Shown: positions 38,334 through 49,922, counted from the first letter of the stretch. The stretch: DNA of 64,000 nucleotides from Clostridiaceae bacterium (GCA_016288315.1 JAEEYU010000055.1:1-64000); one strand, 5' to 3'. Made by a program: numbers and translations. The notes: generated by a model not told the origin, from the letters alone.

Positions 38334-40535
38334 ATGAAAAGAATTATTTGCTTGATTATTTCGGTTATATTAATATTTTCATCCTTTTGTGTTCCTGCTT
38401 TTTCAGATTATGACGGCAAAAACATAAAGCTCAATTCATATTCAATCATTTATGAAAAAAACGGTGTTTCATACCGTTATGAAGATGAAAACGGCAACTT
38501 CGTCAATCCTGTTCCGTCCGCTTCATACGGCAGAAGGGCGCATAGGGGAAAAAATTCTTCTCTGCCTGAAAAATATGACAGCAGGGATTACGGTTATATC
38601 ACTCCCGTAAAAAATCAGGGAAGTCTCGGCACCTGCTGGACTGCATCCGCCGCCTCTGTGCTTGAGGCAAACGCCGTAAAACGCGGTTTTCTGACAAATG
38701 AAAACGCCCGTTTTTCACAGGCGCATTTAATCTGGGCGTCGTTTGATGACTCCGACATTGAAAATGATGTAAACAACGGTGAGTATATAACACCCTTCGG
38801 CAGCAGCACACCTTATTCGAGCGGCGGCTACGATATTTACGCCGCAAACACCCTTGTAAAGGGTTGCGGAATTGTTGACGAAAGCGATTTTCCGCTGGAT
38901 ATAAATAACCCTGCCGATACAGACGGGTATAACAGCGTCGATTATTATAAAAACAACGGCCTGGTAATTGATGAATTCACCTATCTGCCAAACGACGTTG
39001 ATACAGTAAAAAGCTGGATAATGAACAATGCAAGCGTTGAGGTCAGCTATTACTCCGATTCGGGCAAATACAAAACAACTCTTGAGGGAGATAAAAATAT
39101 CACCGCTTATTACAGCGTCGGCGGCACGGTCGCAAACCACACCGTCTGTATAGTCGGCTGGGATGACAGCTTTTCAAAATCATACTTTAAAAACACACCT
39201 TCACAGGACGGCGCCTGGCTTGTAAAGGGGAGCTGGGGCGAGAATTACGGTAGCGGCGGTTATTACTGGATTTCATACTGCGAGCCGTCTTTTGAAGATT
39301 TCTGCAGCTTCACCGTCAGACAGACAGATTACGATTATCTCTACACATATAACGGCGCACCTTATAATAAATTATATTTCAATAACAACAACGCCTCTGT
39401 AATTAAGTTTTCAAATATTTACTCAACCGACAGCGATGAAGGACTCAACGAAATCGGTTTCTGGTCGGAAAACCCTTCTGCCGAAGCGCAAATAAATGTT
39501 TATGAATTAAAGCAGAACTGCGTTTCACCCGAAGACGGCAACCTTTTGCTCAGCGAACAAATTAATCTTGAGAACAGGGGATATCATCGTTTGAAACCCA
39601 GTAATTCTGTTGAGCTTGAAGGCGGAAAAGCTTACTCGTTTGTTGTTACTCTGACTGTTCCGGATGGCAAGGCGTATATGCCTGCAGAATCGCCTTCTGA
39701 TTATCAGAACGCAGATGAAATTGCCGAAAGATACAATATTCAGTATTCATCGGCAGACGGGCAGAGCTTTTTATTTGCCGAAAACAGCCAATGGGTAGAT
39801 CTCAATCAATACGGCGGAAATGCTTTTGTTAATATCTATACCGTCTGCACCCATAAAAACGCAGTTACCGAAAACTCAGCAGAACCCACCTGCACAAAGG
39901 ACGGCTATACCGGCGATTGGCATTGTCCGCAATGCGGAAAAACCGAAGCAGGCAGAATAATACCCGCAGGGCATAAACCGTCTGAGCCCGTATTTGAAAA
40001 CAGCTCCGATTCCACCTGCAGTGTTGCGGGCGGGTGCGACAGGGTAGTTTACTGCTCTGTGTGCGGAGATGTAATTGAAGAAGAGCATATAACGTTTGAC
40101 CTGCTGCCGCATACCGACTCCGACGGTGACGGAGTCTGCGACAAATGCAAAACTGTATTTGATGCCGACGCAAATAATCTTTATATTGCAAAGCGCGCAA
40201 AAATCAGAGTTCCGCAGGGCAGAACGGTCAGATATAATTATAAAGTCTCAATGACTGCAAGCTGCAGCGATCTGCCTGAGGGCTATTATATTCAGTGGTA
40301 TTCAGAGGGCAGCCCCGTCGGCAAAAAAGACAGTAATAATGTGACGTTTGTTACAGACCGTCTGACACAAAAAGAGTATAAGTATTCTGCTGTGATTGTC
40401 GATAAAAACGGAAAAGCCGTCTCAGCTCCCGCAGGCAATACCGTTACCGTTAAAGTTGATGCGGGATTTTTCGCAAAATTCATTTCTTTCTTCGCCGTTC
40501 TTTTCGGACTTAATACCGTTGACCTCAACAAATAA
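38334..40535 (+). CDS. Secreted papain-like (C1) cysteine protease-like protein
   Basis: Signal peptide; ITPVKNQGSLGTCWTASAASVLEANAV; NHTVCIVGWDDSFS; VKGSWGENYGSGGYYWISY; C-terminal Cys-rich repeats. Confidence 0.87.
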   Translation: MKRIICLIISVILIFSSFCVPAFSDYDGKNIKLNSYSIIYEKNGVSYRYEDENGNFVNPVPSASYGRRAHRGKNSSLPEKYDSRDYGYITPVKNQGSLGTCWTASAASVLEANAVKRGFLTNENARFSQAHLIWASFDDSDIENDVNNGEYITPFGSSTPYSSGGYDIYAANTLVKGCGIVDESDFPLDINNPADTDGYNSVDYYKNNGLVIDEFTYLPNDVDTVKSWIMNNASVEVSYYSDSGKYKTTLEGDKNITAYYSVGGTVANHTVCIVGWDDSFSKSYFKNTPSQDGAWLVKGSWGENYGSGGYYWISYCEPSFEDFCSFTVRQTDYDYLYTYNGAPYNKLYFNNNNASVIKFSNIYSTDSDEGLNEIGFWSENPSAEAQINVYELKQNCVSPEDGNLLLSEQINLENRGYHRLKPSNSVELEGGKAYSFVVTLTVPDGKAYMPAESPSDYQNADEIAERYNIQYSSADGQSFLFAENSQWVDLNQYGGNAFVNIYTVCTHKNAVTENSAEPTCTKDGYTGDWHCPQCGKTEAGRIIPAGHKPSEPVFENSSDSTCSVAGGCDRVVYCSVCGDVIEEEHITFDLLPHTDSDGDGVCDKCKTVFDADANNLYIAKRAKIRVPQGRTVRYNYKVSMTASCSDLPEGYYIQWYSEGSPVGKKDSNNVTFVTDRLTQKEYKYSAVIVDKNGKAVSAPAGNTVTVKVDAGFFAKFISFFAVLFGLNTVDLNK

Positions 40536-40607
40536 GCTGCTGAACGGATTATCGGACACCTTTTGTGTTTTAATACAGTCATAACAGATATGGAAGAGGT
40601 TGTTTTT

Positions 40608-41489
40608 ATGACAGTTAAAGAAGCAAGAAAAATCGCCGATAACTTTAACAGGCGCGAAACATCCGATGAATCCGAAGTTTTTATGTTCACCGAAGCAATG
40701 AACTTTCTCATCAGAGAAGAGAAAAATCCCCGTGATATGCTGAACCTCGGCGGGTTTTATTACGGTCAGAAAAATTTTGACCTTGCTCTCAAATACTATG
40801 AGATGGCGGCTTCGTATGATTATGAACCCGCCTGGGAATGTCTCGGCTATGTCTGGTATTACGGCAGAACAGGCGAAAAAGACTACAAGAAAGCGTTTGA
40901 ATACTTTTCAAAGTGTTCGCGGCAGGGCAATCCCGTTGCCGCTTACAAAATTGCCGATATGTATAAAAACGGCTATTATGTTGAAAAAGATTACGAAAAA
41001 TACAAGCAGATTGTAAGGGATCTTTACATCACGGTAAAAAACTGCAATCATCTTTTTGACCCGGTTCCCGAAGTTTTCACAAGACTTGCCCAGATTGAAA
41101 AAGAAGAGGGCAATACTGACTTTGCCGTTGACCTTATGCTGCGCGCAAAGGATTTTCTCAGTCAGCGGTTAAAGTTCAGCAACTTTTTCGGCAACCTCAA
41201 CATTATGAAATGGCTGATAGACGACCTGTATGACACCGTTGAATTTGATGAGACGGACTTTGACTTTTTTGATTTGTATTACGCTCTTAAAACACCGGGC
41301 AGAATTACTTTTATGCACGGCAATAAGGAGTATGTTATTGATGTTGTTGAAGAAGACGGGGAGTGTGTAATAAGTTATAACGGCAGGTGGTTTCGCAACC
41401 GCGATGACTTTTTTGCAAAAGCGGAGCTCAACGGCGAGCTGCTCTCAATAATCAACAGCGAGCTTTATCTTTTCAGGAAGGTGAAATGA
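40608..41489 (+). CDS. Sel1/TPR-repeat protein
   Basis: LALKYYEMAASYDYEPAWECLGYVWYYGRTGEKDYKKAFEYFSKCSRQGNPVAAYKIADMYKNG; start at ATG preceded by GGAAGAGG. Confidence 0.75.
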   Translation: MTVKEARKIADNFNRRETSDESEVFMFTEAMNFLIREEKNPRDMLNLGGFYYGQKNFDLALKYYEMAASYDYEPAWECLGYVWYYGRTGEKDYKKAFEYFSKCSRQGNPVAAYKIADMYKNGYYVEKDYEKYKQIVRDLYITVKNCNHLFDPVPEVFTRLAQIEKEEGNTDFAVDLMLRAKDFLSQRLKFSNFFGNLNIMKWLIDDLYDTVEFDETDFDFFDLYYALKTPGRITFMHGNKEYVIDVVEEDGECVISYNGRWFRNRDDFFAKAELNGELLSIINSELYLFRKVK

Positions 41490-42238
41490 TGGAAATTATC
41501 AGAATTGCCAACGGTGACTACGGCAGATATGAAGAACTGCTGCTTTACAGGGATTCACTTAAAAAAGAGGCCGAGCAGTATCTGATAGATTATATCCGAG
41601 AGTTCGGCGAAATGATTAACAAAGGTTTTGAAGCAAAAATCGCATGCATCCGGCTTAAAAAAGCCATATCCTTTGTTCAGGCGGCAATCAATAACGGCGG
41701 TTTTGTCAATCAGGATGAGCTTCAGCAGTATCTCGAAGGCGTAATGTCGGAGTATAACAGACAGCTGAAAGATATGATTGACCGCCATAACGCCTGCAAA
41801 AGCGCAGGAACTGCATCGGAGTATGATATCCTTAAAATCAAAAAGATATACAGACGCATTGCAAAACAGATTCACCCCGATATCTGCCCCGTAGTCAAAT
41901 CTCACCCGGAATTTGAAGAACTGTGGAACAGAGTTCAGATTGCCTATAATCATAACAATTTAAAAGATCTTGAAGAGCTGGAGTTCCTTATAAACAAAGC
42001 TCTTGAAGATGCGGGAATAGACAGTGTGGATGTTCTTATTCCCGATATTGATGAGAAAATCAGAGAGGTTGAAGCTGAAATCGGAAAAATCCGCACAACC
42101 GACCCTTACCTTTACAAAGATTTGTTAAACGACAAAGATGCGGTTGATGAAAAAAACACAGAACTGCGGGAAGAGCTTGAAGAATACTTAAGTTATAAAA
42201 ACGAGCTGCAGACATATCTTGACTCAATACTCGGTTAA
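41486..42238 (+). CDS. J-domain-like protein with C-terminal coiled coil
   Basis: DILKIKKIYRRIAKQIHPDICPVVKSHPEFEELWNRVQIAYN (HPD motif); ATGA overlap with upstream gene. Confidence 0.65.
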   Translation: MMEIIRIANGDYGRYEELLLYRDSLKKEAEQYLIDYIREFGEMINKGFEAKIACIRLKKAISFVQAAINNGGFVNQDELQQYLEGVMSEYNRQLKDMIDRHNACKSAGTASEYDILKIKKIYRRIAKQIHPDICPVVKSHPEFEELWNRVQIAYNHNNLKDLEELEFLINKALEDAGIDSVDVLIPDIDEKIREVEAEIGKIRTTDPYLYKDLLNDKDAVDEKNTELREELEEYLSYKNELQTYLDSILG

Positions 42239-42252
42239 GGACAGGTAAAAAT

Positions 42253-42648
42253 ATGGAAGAAAAAGCACTTACAATTAAAAACGATTCTCTCGTTACCGTT
42301 GCCGCCGAAAAGGGAATCGGCGAGGTTATAAAACCGCTGGTGAGCGAGATTCATCTTTTTGACTCTTTTGTTGCGGGAACGTCGTATCTCAGCGATTCGT
42401 CTGTTCTGGATGAAATAGGTCAGGGTGACAAACTCAACCTGCGCCGGGAGGATAATAAATTTGACGACAATGCAATTATTATTTTTACCGAAGGCGGCAA
42501 AAAACTCGGCTATGTGCCCGAAAAAGACAATGTGATTTTTGCCCGGCTTATGGATGCGGGCAAGCTGCTTTGCGCAAAAATTAAAGAGATTGAAAAGAAA
42601 GGCAGTTTCACAAAGATTTCAATCGGAATATACCTTGTTGATTTCTGA
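42253..42648 (+). CDS. HIRAN-domain protein
   Basis: FDSFVAGTSYLSDSSVLDEIGQGDKLNLRREDNKFDDNAIIIFTEGGKKLGYVPEKDNVIFARLMDAGKLLCAKI. Confidence 0.8.
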   Translation: MEEKALTIKNDSLVTVAAEKGIGEVIKPLVSEIHLFDSFVAGTSYLSDSSVLDEIGQGDKLNLRREDNKFDDNAIIIFTEGGKKLGYVPEKDNVIFARLMDAGKLLCAKIKEIEKKGSFTKISIGIYLVDF

Positions 42649-42663
42649 ATAACAAAAACAGTC

Positions 42664-42708
42664 AATAACCGCTGCAATAAAATCAATGCGGCGGTTATTA
42701 TTTTTATT
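42664..42708 (+). terminator. Terminator after HIRAN gene
   Basis: AATAACCGC...GCGGTTATT followed by ATTTTTATT. Confidence 0.65.
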
Positions 42709-42716
42709 ATTATTTA

Positions 42717-42745
42717 TTGAAAACAAATATTATCAATGCTATACT
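42717..42745 (+). promoter_or_regulatory. Sigma-A-type promoter for second GH38 gene
   Basis: TTGAAA - 17 nt - TATACT. Confidence 0.7.
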
Positions 42746-42776
42746 TATAAAAAAGCATTGTGAAAGGATGATTTTT

Positions 42777-45700
42777 TTGGCAGAGATAAAAGATCTTGAC
42801 GCTGTTGCTTCACTCGACGCAATGGACGCACACGTCAATGACTGGCGTGACGGAACCAAGGGCAAACAGAGAGGTATTTTCTCTTTTGACGACCTTGTCG
42901 GCACTAAACTCAAAATGCTTAAAAAGCGCATTTTCACCGACCTTGAATCAATTCCCGCCTGGAAAATGAGGGAATGCATTTACAAAGCTCCCGGTGAATA
43001 TGAGTATTTTTATGATGAGTGGAAAGAAATAAATGTAGGCGACAAATGGGGTCAGAACGGCTGGAGCGCGTTTTTCAAAAACTCGTTTGATATGCCCGAA
43101 CGCTTCAAAGGCAAAAAGGTAACGCTCAACATATATTTCGGCGGTGACAGTCTGCTCTCAATAAACGGCGAGCCGTATCAGGGCCTTGACCCTTTCCGCA
43201 ACACCGTTCTTCTTACCGACTGCGCAACGGGTAAAGAGCATTATGATATTGATATTGAATCATATTTTGTCTGGCACTCCGACGAGCCGTCGATAAAAAC
43301 TCTTTCCTGCTCGTTTATCGGCGCCGTTGACCCCGTCATTGAAGAAATCTACTGGGATTTCAAAGCGGTTTTCAACGCTTTGTTTATGCCTGTTCTTGAC
43401 AAAGGTCTTGCCGAAATAATCAGAGCGGCTCTTAAAGAGGCGTTCCTTCACGTCGATTTTGACCTTGACGGTGAAGAATTTGTCAATGAGCTGAAAATTG
43501 CAAAACAGATTCTTGTTGAAAAAGTTTATAAAAACCCGAATTATTCATCACAGGGCACGCTTGCGCTTATCGGCAACTCCCACCTTGATATTGTTTTTAT
43601 GTGGGGCTATAAAGAGTATATCCGCAAGCTGGGCAGAACTCACGCAACAATGCTCCGCCTTATGGAACAGTATCCCGATTTTATCTTTTCACAAAGCACT
43701 GTTCCCACTTATATTGAAATGGAAAAACGCTACCCGAATATGTTTGCGCAGGTCAAAAAGCGCATTGAAGAGGGCAGATGGGAATATATCGGCGCCATGT
43801 GGGTAGAGCCGGACTGCAACCTTATTTCGGGCGAATCCTTCACACGTCAGCTTCTGCACGGCGTCAGATACGCTGAAAAGACCTTCGGAATCACGCCCAG
43901 AACCTGCTGGGTGCCTGACGTTTTCGGCAACAGCTACGCTATGCCGCAGATTCTTAAAAAAGCAGGCGTTGAATATTTTGTTACCCATAAAATGGGCGTC
44001 TGGAACGACACCAATCCCTGGCAATACAGCACGTTCTGGTGGGAGGGCCCCGACGGCTCAAAGGTGTTCTCGATTGTTCCGCCCACTCATTTCATAGGCA
44101 CTGTTGAAGCCGATTCGCTTAAAATGAACTGGCAGAGATATACCGACAAGGCAACCATAGGCGAGTCGATGTATTGCTACGGCTGGGGCGACGGCGGCGG
44201 CGGAGTTGACACCGAAATGCTTGAATATGCAAAGCGTTATAACAAATTCCCCGGTCTGCCCGAAACAAAAATCAGTAAAATTGAGGATTCGCTTTGCAGA
44301 ATGAAGGCGAAAGCCACCGACACGAACATACCCACCTGGAAGGATGAACTCTATCTCGAAGAGCACAGAGGCGTTCACACCACAAAGGCTCTTCTCAAAA
44401 AGTATAACCGCCGCTGCGAAAACCTTTACCGTCAGGCGGAAATGTTTGCGACAATAGCCGGCAAATACGGTTATAAATATCCGCTTGAAAAACTCAACGA
44501 GGGCTGGCAGGAGCTTCTTACAACACAGTTCCACGACGGTCTTCCCGGCTCGCATATAACCGAGGTTTTCAAGGACTGGTGCGACAGATATGAAAGAATA
44601 CTCGCAATAGGCGAGCAGGTCAGGAGCGAAGCGCTCAACGTCATTGCCGGAAACATTGACGGCAGTGAAAAATACGGCAAGCCGTTTGCCCTCTTCAATT
44701 CTCTCGGCGTTGCCGCTACTTCAAAGGTTGAAATGCCTTATGAGGATGTTGAAATCTATTCGCCCTGCGGCAAAAAAGTTCCGGTTCAGGCATATACAAA
44801 GCTTGACGGCACAAAGGTTCTGACCTTTGTTGCAAAGAACGTGCCGGCAGTCGGCTTCAAGGTTTATTACAAGAAACCCGCAGCGGTTCCCGCAGCGCAG
44901 GAAATAAGCGTTGCCGATATTGAAAACGACAATTTCTCGCTTGTGTTTGATGACAGAGCCGAGCTCGTTTCAATATTTGACAAAAAGAACAACCGCGAAG
45001 TTCTTTGCGGCAGCGGCAACGTCTTCCGTATTTTTGAAGACCTGCCGGGTAAATATGACGCCTGGGATATTGTTGCAACCTATGTTGACCGCGAGTTTGA
45101 AACTAAGCCGGGCAAAATTGAAAGAATCGAAAAAGGCGAAGTTTTCACCTGCGTTACAATTTCAAAGCAGGTTATCCATTCGGCAATCAGGCAGAATATA
45201 ATCATTTATAATGACCTTGACCGTATTGATTTTGACACTTTTATAAGCTGGCACGAAAAGCAGAAGCTTCTCAAGGTCGGCTTTGATGTCGATATCAAGG
45301 CGCAGAAGTTCACCCGCGATATTGCATACGCCACAATCGAGAGTTCAAATTACCGCCACAATCCCTATGACAAGGCAAAGTTTGAGGTCAGCGCGCATAA
45401 CTTTATAGATATGAGCGAAGACGGCTACGGTCTGTCGATTCTCAATGACTGCAAATACGGCTTTGAGGTTGACAAACAGCGTATGATTATCACCCTTCTC
45501 AAAGCGCCGATGAACCCCGATCCGCAGTCAGACAGAGGCGACCATTACTTCACCTATTCGCTTTATCCGCACAACAACAACTGGAAGGATGCCGAAACAA
45601 TAACAAGAGGTCTTGAACTCAACAATCCCTTTGCTGCGGTTGATATTCCCGAAAAGTCGGGCGGAGAAGTCAAGAGCTCGTTTATAAGCGTCTCGGCCGC

Positions 45701-45941
45701 CAATGTTCTTCTTGAAGCGCTTAAAAAGTGCGAGGATGAAGATGCATATATTCTGCGCTTTGTTGAAAAAACAGGCAGAAGAACAAAAACCGAGGTTTCT
45801 TTCTTTGCCGATATTGAAAGAATGACCGAATGCAACCTTCTTGAAAGAGAAGATGTTTCTTTCGACACCTTTGAAAACGGCAGAATTGAATTTGAGATTG
45901 ACCCGTTTGAAATCAAGACCTTCAAAATTTTTCTGAAATGA
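42777..45941 (+). CDS. GH38 alpha-mannosidase (second copy)
   Basis: GNSHLDIVFMWGYKEY; GAMWVEPDCNLISGESFTRQ; WVPDVFGNSYAMPQILKKAG; TTQFHDGLPGSHI. TTG start proposed (AAAGG 9 nt upstream); the track's 42717 start lies on the -35 element. Confidence 0.88.
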   Translation: MAEIKDLDAVASLDAMDAHVNDWRDGTKGKQRGIFSFDDLVGTKLKMLKKRIFTDLESIPAWKMRECIYKAPGEYEYFYDEWKEINVGDKWGQNGWSAFFKNSFDMPERFKGKKVTLNIYFGGDSLLSINGEPYQGLDPFRNTVLLTDCATGKEHYDIDIESYFVWHSDEPSIKTLSCSFIGAVDPVIEEIYWDFKAVFNALFMPVLDKGLAEIIRAALKEAFLHVDFDLDGEEFVNELKIAKQILVEKVYKNPNYSSQGTLALIGNSHLDIVFMWGYKEYIRKLGRTHATMLRLMEQYPDFIFSQSTVPTYIEMEKRYPNMFAQVKKRIEEGRWEYIGAMWVEPDCNLISGESFTRQLLHGVRYAEKTFGITPRTCWVPDVFGNSYAMPQILKKAGVEYFVTHKMGVWNDTNPWQYSTFWWEGPDGSKVFSIVPPTHFIGTVEADSLKMNWQRYTDKATIGESMYCYGWGDGGGGVDTEMLEYAKRYNKFPGLPETKISKIEDSLCRMKAKATDTNIPTWKDELYLEEHRGVHTTKALLKKYNRRCENLYRQAEMFATIAGKYGYKYPLEKLNEGWQELLTTQFHDGLPGSHITEVFKDWCDRYERILAIGEQVRSEALNVIAGNIDGSEKYGKPFALFNSLGVAATSKVEMPYEDVEIYSPCGKKVPVQAYTKLDGTKVLTFVAKNVPAVGFKVYYKKPAAVPAAQEISVADIENDNFSLVFDDRAELVSIFDKKNNREVLCGSGNVFRIFEDLPGKYDAWDIVATYVDREFETKPGKIERIEKGEVFTCVTISKQVIHSAIRQNIIIYNDLDRIDFDTFISWHEKQKLLKVGFDVDIKAQKFTRDIAYATIESSNYRHNPYDKAKFEVSAHNFIDMSEDGYGLSILNDCKYGFEVDKQRMIITLLKAPMNPDPQSDRGDHYFTYSLYPHNNNWKDAETITRGLELNNPFAAVDIPEKSGGEVKSSFISVSAANVLLEALKKCEDEDAYILRFVEKTGRRTKTEVSFFADIERMTECNLLEREDVSFDTFENGRIEFEIDPFEIKTFKIFLK

Positions 45942-45951
45942 GGTCAAAAGT

Positions 45952-46689
45952 ATGAAAACGGAAATCATTAATCTATCAAATGAGGGCGTAACACTCACCG
46001 CTTATATTCTTGACAGTTCAAATGAAATGTCAAACTGGAATTACCGTCCCGCAATGCTGGTTATTCCCGGCGGCGGATATAACTTCTGCTCCGACAGAGA
46101 AGCGGAGCCCGTTGCCATGGCGTTTGCATCAAAGGGTTTTAACACCTTTGTTCTCCGTTACTCAATCGGCAGGGGCAAAGCGGCTTTTCCAAACCCGCTC
46201 AACGATGCGGAAGAAGCCCTGCGAATGATTGTTGACAACAGTGAAAAGTGGCATATTGACACAAACAGAACAGCGGCAATCGGCTTTTCGGCAGGCGGTC
46301 ATCTCTGTGCCGCGCTTTCAACTATGGGTGCAATCAAACCAAAGGCGGCAGTTCTGTGCTACCCCTGCATTCTTTCATCAATAGGCGATATTCTTGCCGA
46401 GCCGGTTCCGTCGGTTGACGAATATGTTGACGGCACCACTCCTCCCACATTTATTGTTTCAAGCAGGGAAGATACCTGTGTTCCCATTGAAAATTCATTG
46501 AGATATGCCGATGCTCTCGAAAAAGCAGGCGTTGATTTTGAAATGCATATTTTTTCAAAAGGGTATCACGGTTTTTCGCTTGCAAACGAGGTCGTTTTCT
46601 CAAAAGAAGAGGATTACCTTTACAACATCCATCTGAGCGGATGGTTTGAACTGTGCGCAGCATGGCTGAAAAAGACATTTAACTATTAA
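45952..46689 (+). CDS. Alpha/beta hydrolase (acetyl esterase/xylanase-like)
   Basis: MLVIPGGGYNFCSDREAEPVAMAFASKGFNTFVLRYS; AAIGFSAGGHLCAALS; SREDTCVPIENSL. Confidence 0.88.
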   Translation: MKTEIINLSNEGVTLTAYILDSSNEMSNWNYRPAMLVIPGGGYNFCSDREAEPVAMAFASKGFNTFVLRYSIGRGKAAFPNPLNDAEEALRMIVDNSEKWHIDTNRTAAIGFSAGGHLCAALSTMGAIKPKAAVLCYPCILSSIGDILAEPVPSVDEYVDGTTPPTFIVSSREDTCVPIENSLRYADALEKAGVDFEMHIFSKGYHGFSLANEVVFSKEEDYLYNIHLSGWFELCAAWLKKTFNY

Positions 46690-46693
46690 TTGT

Positions 46694-46728
46694 AAAGCCC
46701 GGCAGATTCAGATTCTGTCGGGCTTTTA
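46694..46728. terminator. Bidirectional terminator
   Basis: AAAGCCCGGCAGA...TCTGTCGGGCTTTT between convergent genes. Confidence 0.8.
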
Positions 46729-46735
46729 CTGTTCA

Positions 46736-47398
46736 TCATATTTTATTGAGAATACCTGGCAGCTGTTTTATATCATCGATTATATAATCCGGTCCTGATT
46801 TTTCGTCAAGCTCTTCCCTTGAAAAAGAGGTTGTTACTCCTACGCTCACGGCTCCCGCCGCTTTTGCGGCCTTGATTCCGTTAATTGAGTCTTCAACAAC
46901 AACGCAGTTTTCCGGAGGAACATCTATCAGTTCGGCACCTTTGAGAAAAATGTCGGGGAACGGCTTTTGCCTTGTGACATCGCTGCCGGTTACAAGAGCG
47001 TCAAAAAATGCAGGCGTTACGCCTATGGCGTTGAGATTATGCTCAACCTTTACAAGGTCTGCGGCAGAGCAGACAGCGGCTTTGTATTCTGCCTTGACTT
47101 TGTTTATGACATCATAAACTCCGTCATATACGGCATCGGGATGCTGTTTTAATATATCGGCATAAATTGCGTAAACAACTGTTTTCATTTCAGGTCTGAA
47201 CGCCACGCCGTATTTTTCGGCAGGTCCGCCTAAATACTTTGTTTCTCCCGCACCGATAAAGGGCGTGAAATCGTCCGGCTCTGCATTGACTCCGAATTGT
47301 CTGAGCCCCTCAATGGCTGCCTGCAGAATAAACGGCTCCGAATCAATGAGAACCCCGTCCATATCAAAAAGAACACCTTTTATGTTCATATCAATCAC
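46736..47398 (-). CDS. HAD-family phosphatase / beta-phosphoglucomutase-like
   Basis: GVLFDMDGVLIDSEP; CVVVEDSINGIKAAKAAGAVSVGV. Confidence 0.9.
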   Translation of the reverse strand: MIDMNIKGVLFDMDGVLIDSEPFILQAAIEGLRQFGVNAEPDDFTPFIGAGETKYLGGPAEKYGVAFRPEMKTVVYAIYADILKQHPDAVYDGVYDVINKVKAEYKAAVCSAADLVKVEHNLNAIGVTPAFFDALVTGSDVTRQKPFPDIFLKGAELIDVPPENCVVVEDSINGIKAAKAAGAVSVGVTTSFSREELDEKSGPDYIIDDIKQLPGILNKI

Positions 47399-47496
47399 CT
47401 CCTGCTTATTTTACCATTATAGTTTTCTTTTTTCAACGCCAGTTGATTTTAAAAAATATAAGTGATAGTATTAAAACAACAGAAAGGCGGGTTAAA

Positions 47497-48357
47497 ATGA
47501 TTTACAGTATTGAAAACGAAAAATTCTCTGCGCAGGTCAACAGTATGGGAGCCGAACTGCACTCTTTCAGGTCAAAGAAAACCGGCACGGAGTTTATATG
47601 GTTCGGCAAAGAAGAAATATGGTATGGCCAGGCGCCGATTCTTTTCCCCGTTGTCGGGCAGGTCAGAAACGACACAATAACCGTTGACGGCAAAAGTTAC
47701 AATATGCAAAAACACGGTTTTGCAAGAAAAAGCGAGTTTGAACTTGTTTCGGCTGAAAAATCCAAAGTTGTTTTTTCGCTTAAAAGCTCACCTGAAACAT
47801 TAAAAAAATATCCTTATGAATTTGAGCTGATTGTTTCTTATGAACTTAATGACAGCGGTCTCAAAGCATCTCATACGGTCAAAAACCTTAATGACGGAGA
47901 TATGTATTTTTCATTCGGCGCTCATCCCGGCTTTAACTGTGAAGTCGGCGATACCGTTGAATTTGAAAAAAATGAGACTCTCTGCACCGAGCGTATTTCA
48001 TCCGACAACCTCATTATTCCCGAAAAGTTCCCGCTTTTAAATAATGAAAAAACATTTACAATCACAAAAGAAATATTTGAGCCCGATGCACTCATTCTGT
48101 CGGATGTTCAGTCGGAGTATGTAACAATCAACAGCCCGTCTCAGGGCAGAATAATCAAGGTAACATTCGGCAAAACTCCGTTTCTCGGAATATGGGCAAA
48201 ACCGGGCGCTCCCTATGTATGCATTGAACCCTGGTTCGGTGTAAATGACGGCAGAGAGGATTACGGCGAGTTTTTCAACAAGCGCGGAATTCAGCATCTT
48301 TCACAAGGGGAAGAGTTCAATTTCTGCTGGAGCGCAGAACCCTTTGAGAATATATAA
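47497..48357 (+). CDS. Aldose 1-epimerase family protein
   Basis: SMGAELHSFRSKKTGTEFIWFG; FPVVGQVRNDTITVDGKSYNMQKHGFAR; FSFGAHPGFNC. Confidence 0.88.
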   Translation: MIYSIENEKFSAQVNSMGAELHSFRSKKTGTEFIWFGKEEIWYGQAPILFPVVGQVRNDTITVDGKSYNMQKHGFARKSEFELVSAEKSKVVFSLKSSPETLKKYPYEFELIVSYELNDSGLKASHTVKNLNDGDMYFSFGAHPGFNCEVGDTVEFEKNETLCTERISSDNLIIPEKFPLLNNEKTFTITKEIFEPDALILSDVQSEYVTINSPSQGRIIKVTFGKTPFLGIWAKPGAPYVCIEPWFGVNDGREDYGEFFNKRGIQHLSQGEEFNFCWSAEPFENI

Positions 48358-48365
48358 TCAACAGC

Positions 48366-48404
48366 AAAAAAGCAGCCGGCTTCTTCTGAAGCGGGCTGCT
48401 TTTT
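48366..48404. terminator. Bidirectional terminator
   Basis: AAAAAGCAGCC...GGGCTGCTTTTT between convergent genes. Confidence 0.75.
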
Positions 48405-48413
48405 CAATCTTAT

Positions 48414-49922
<1,509 letters not shown>

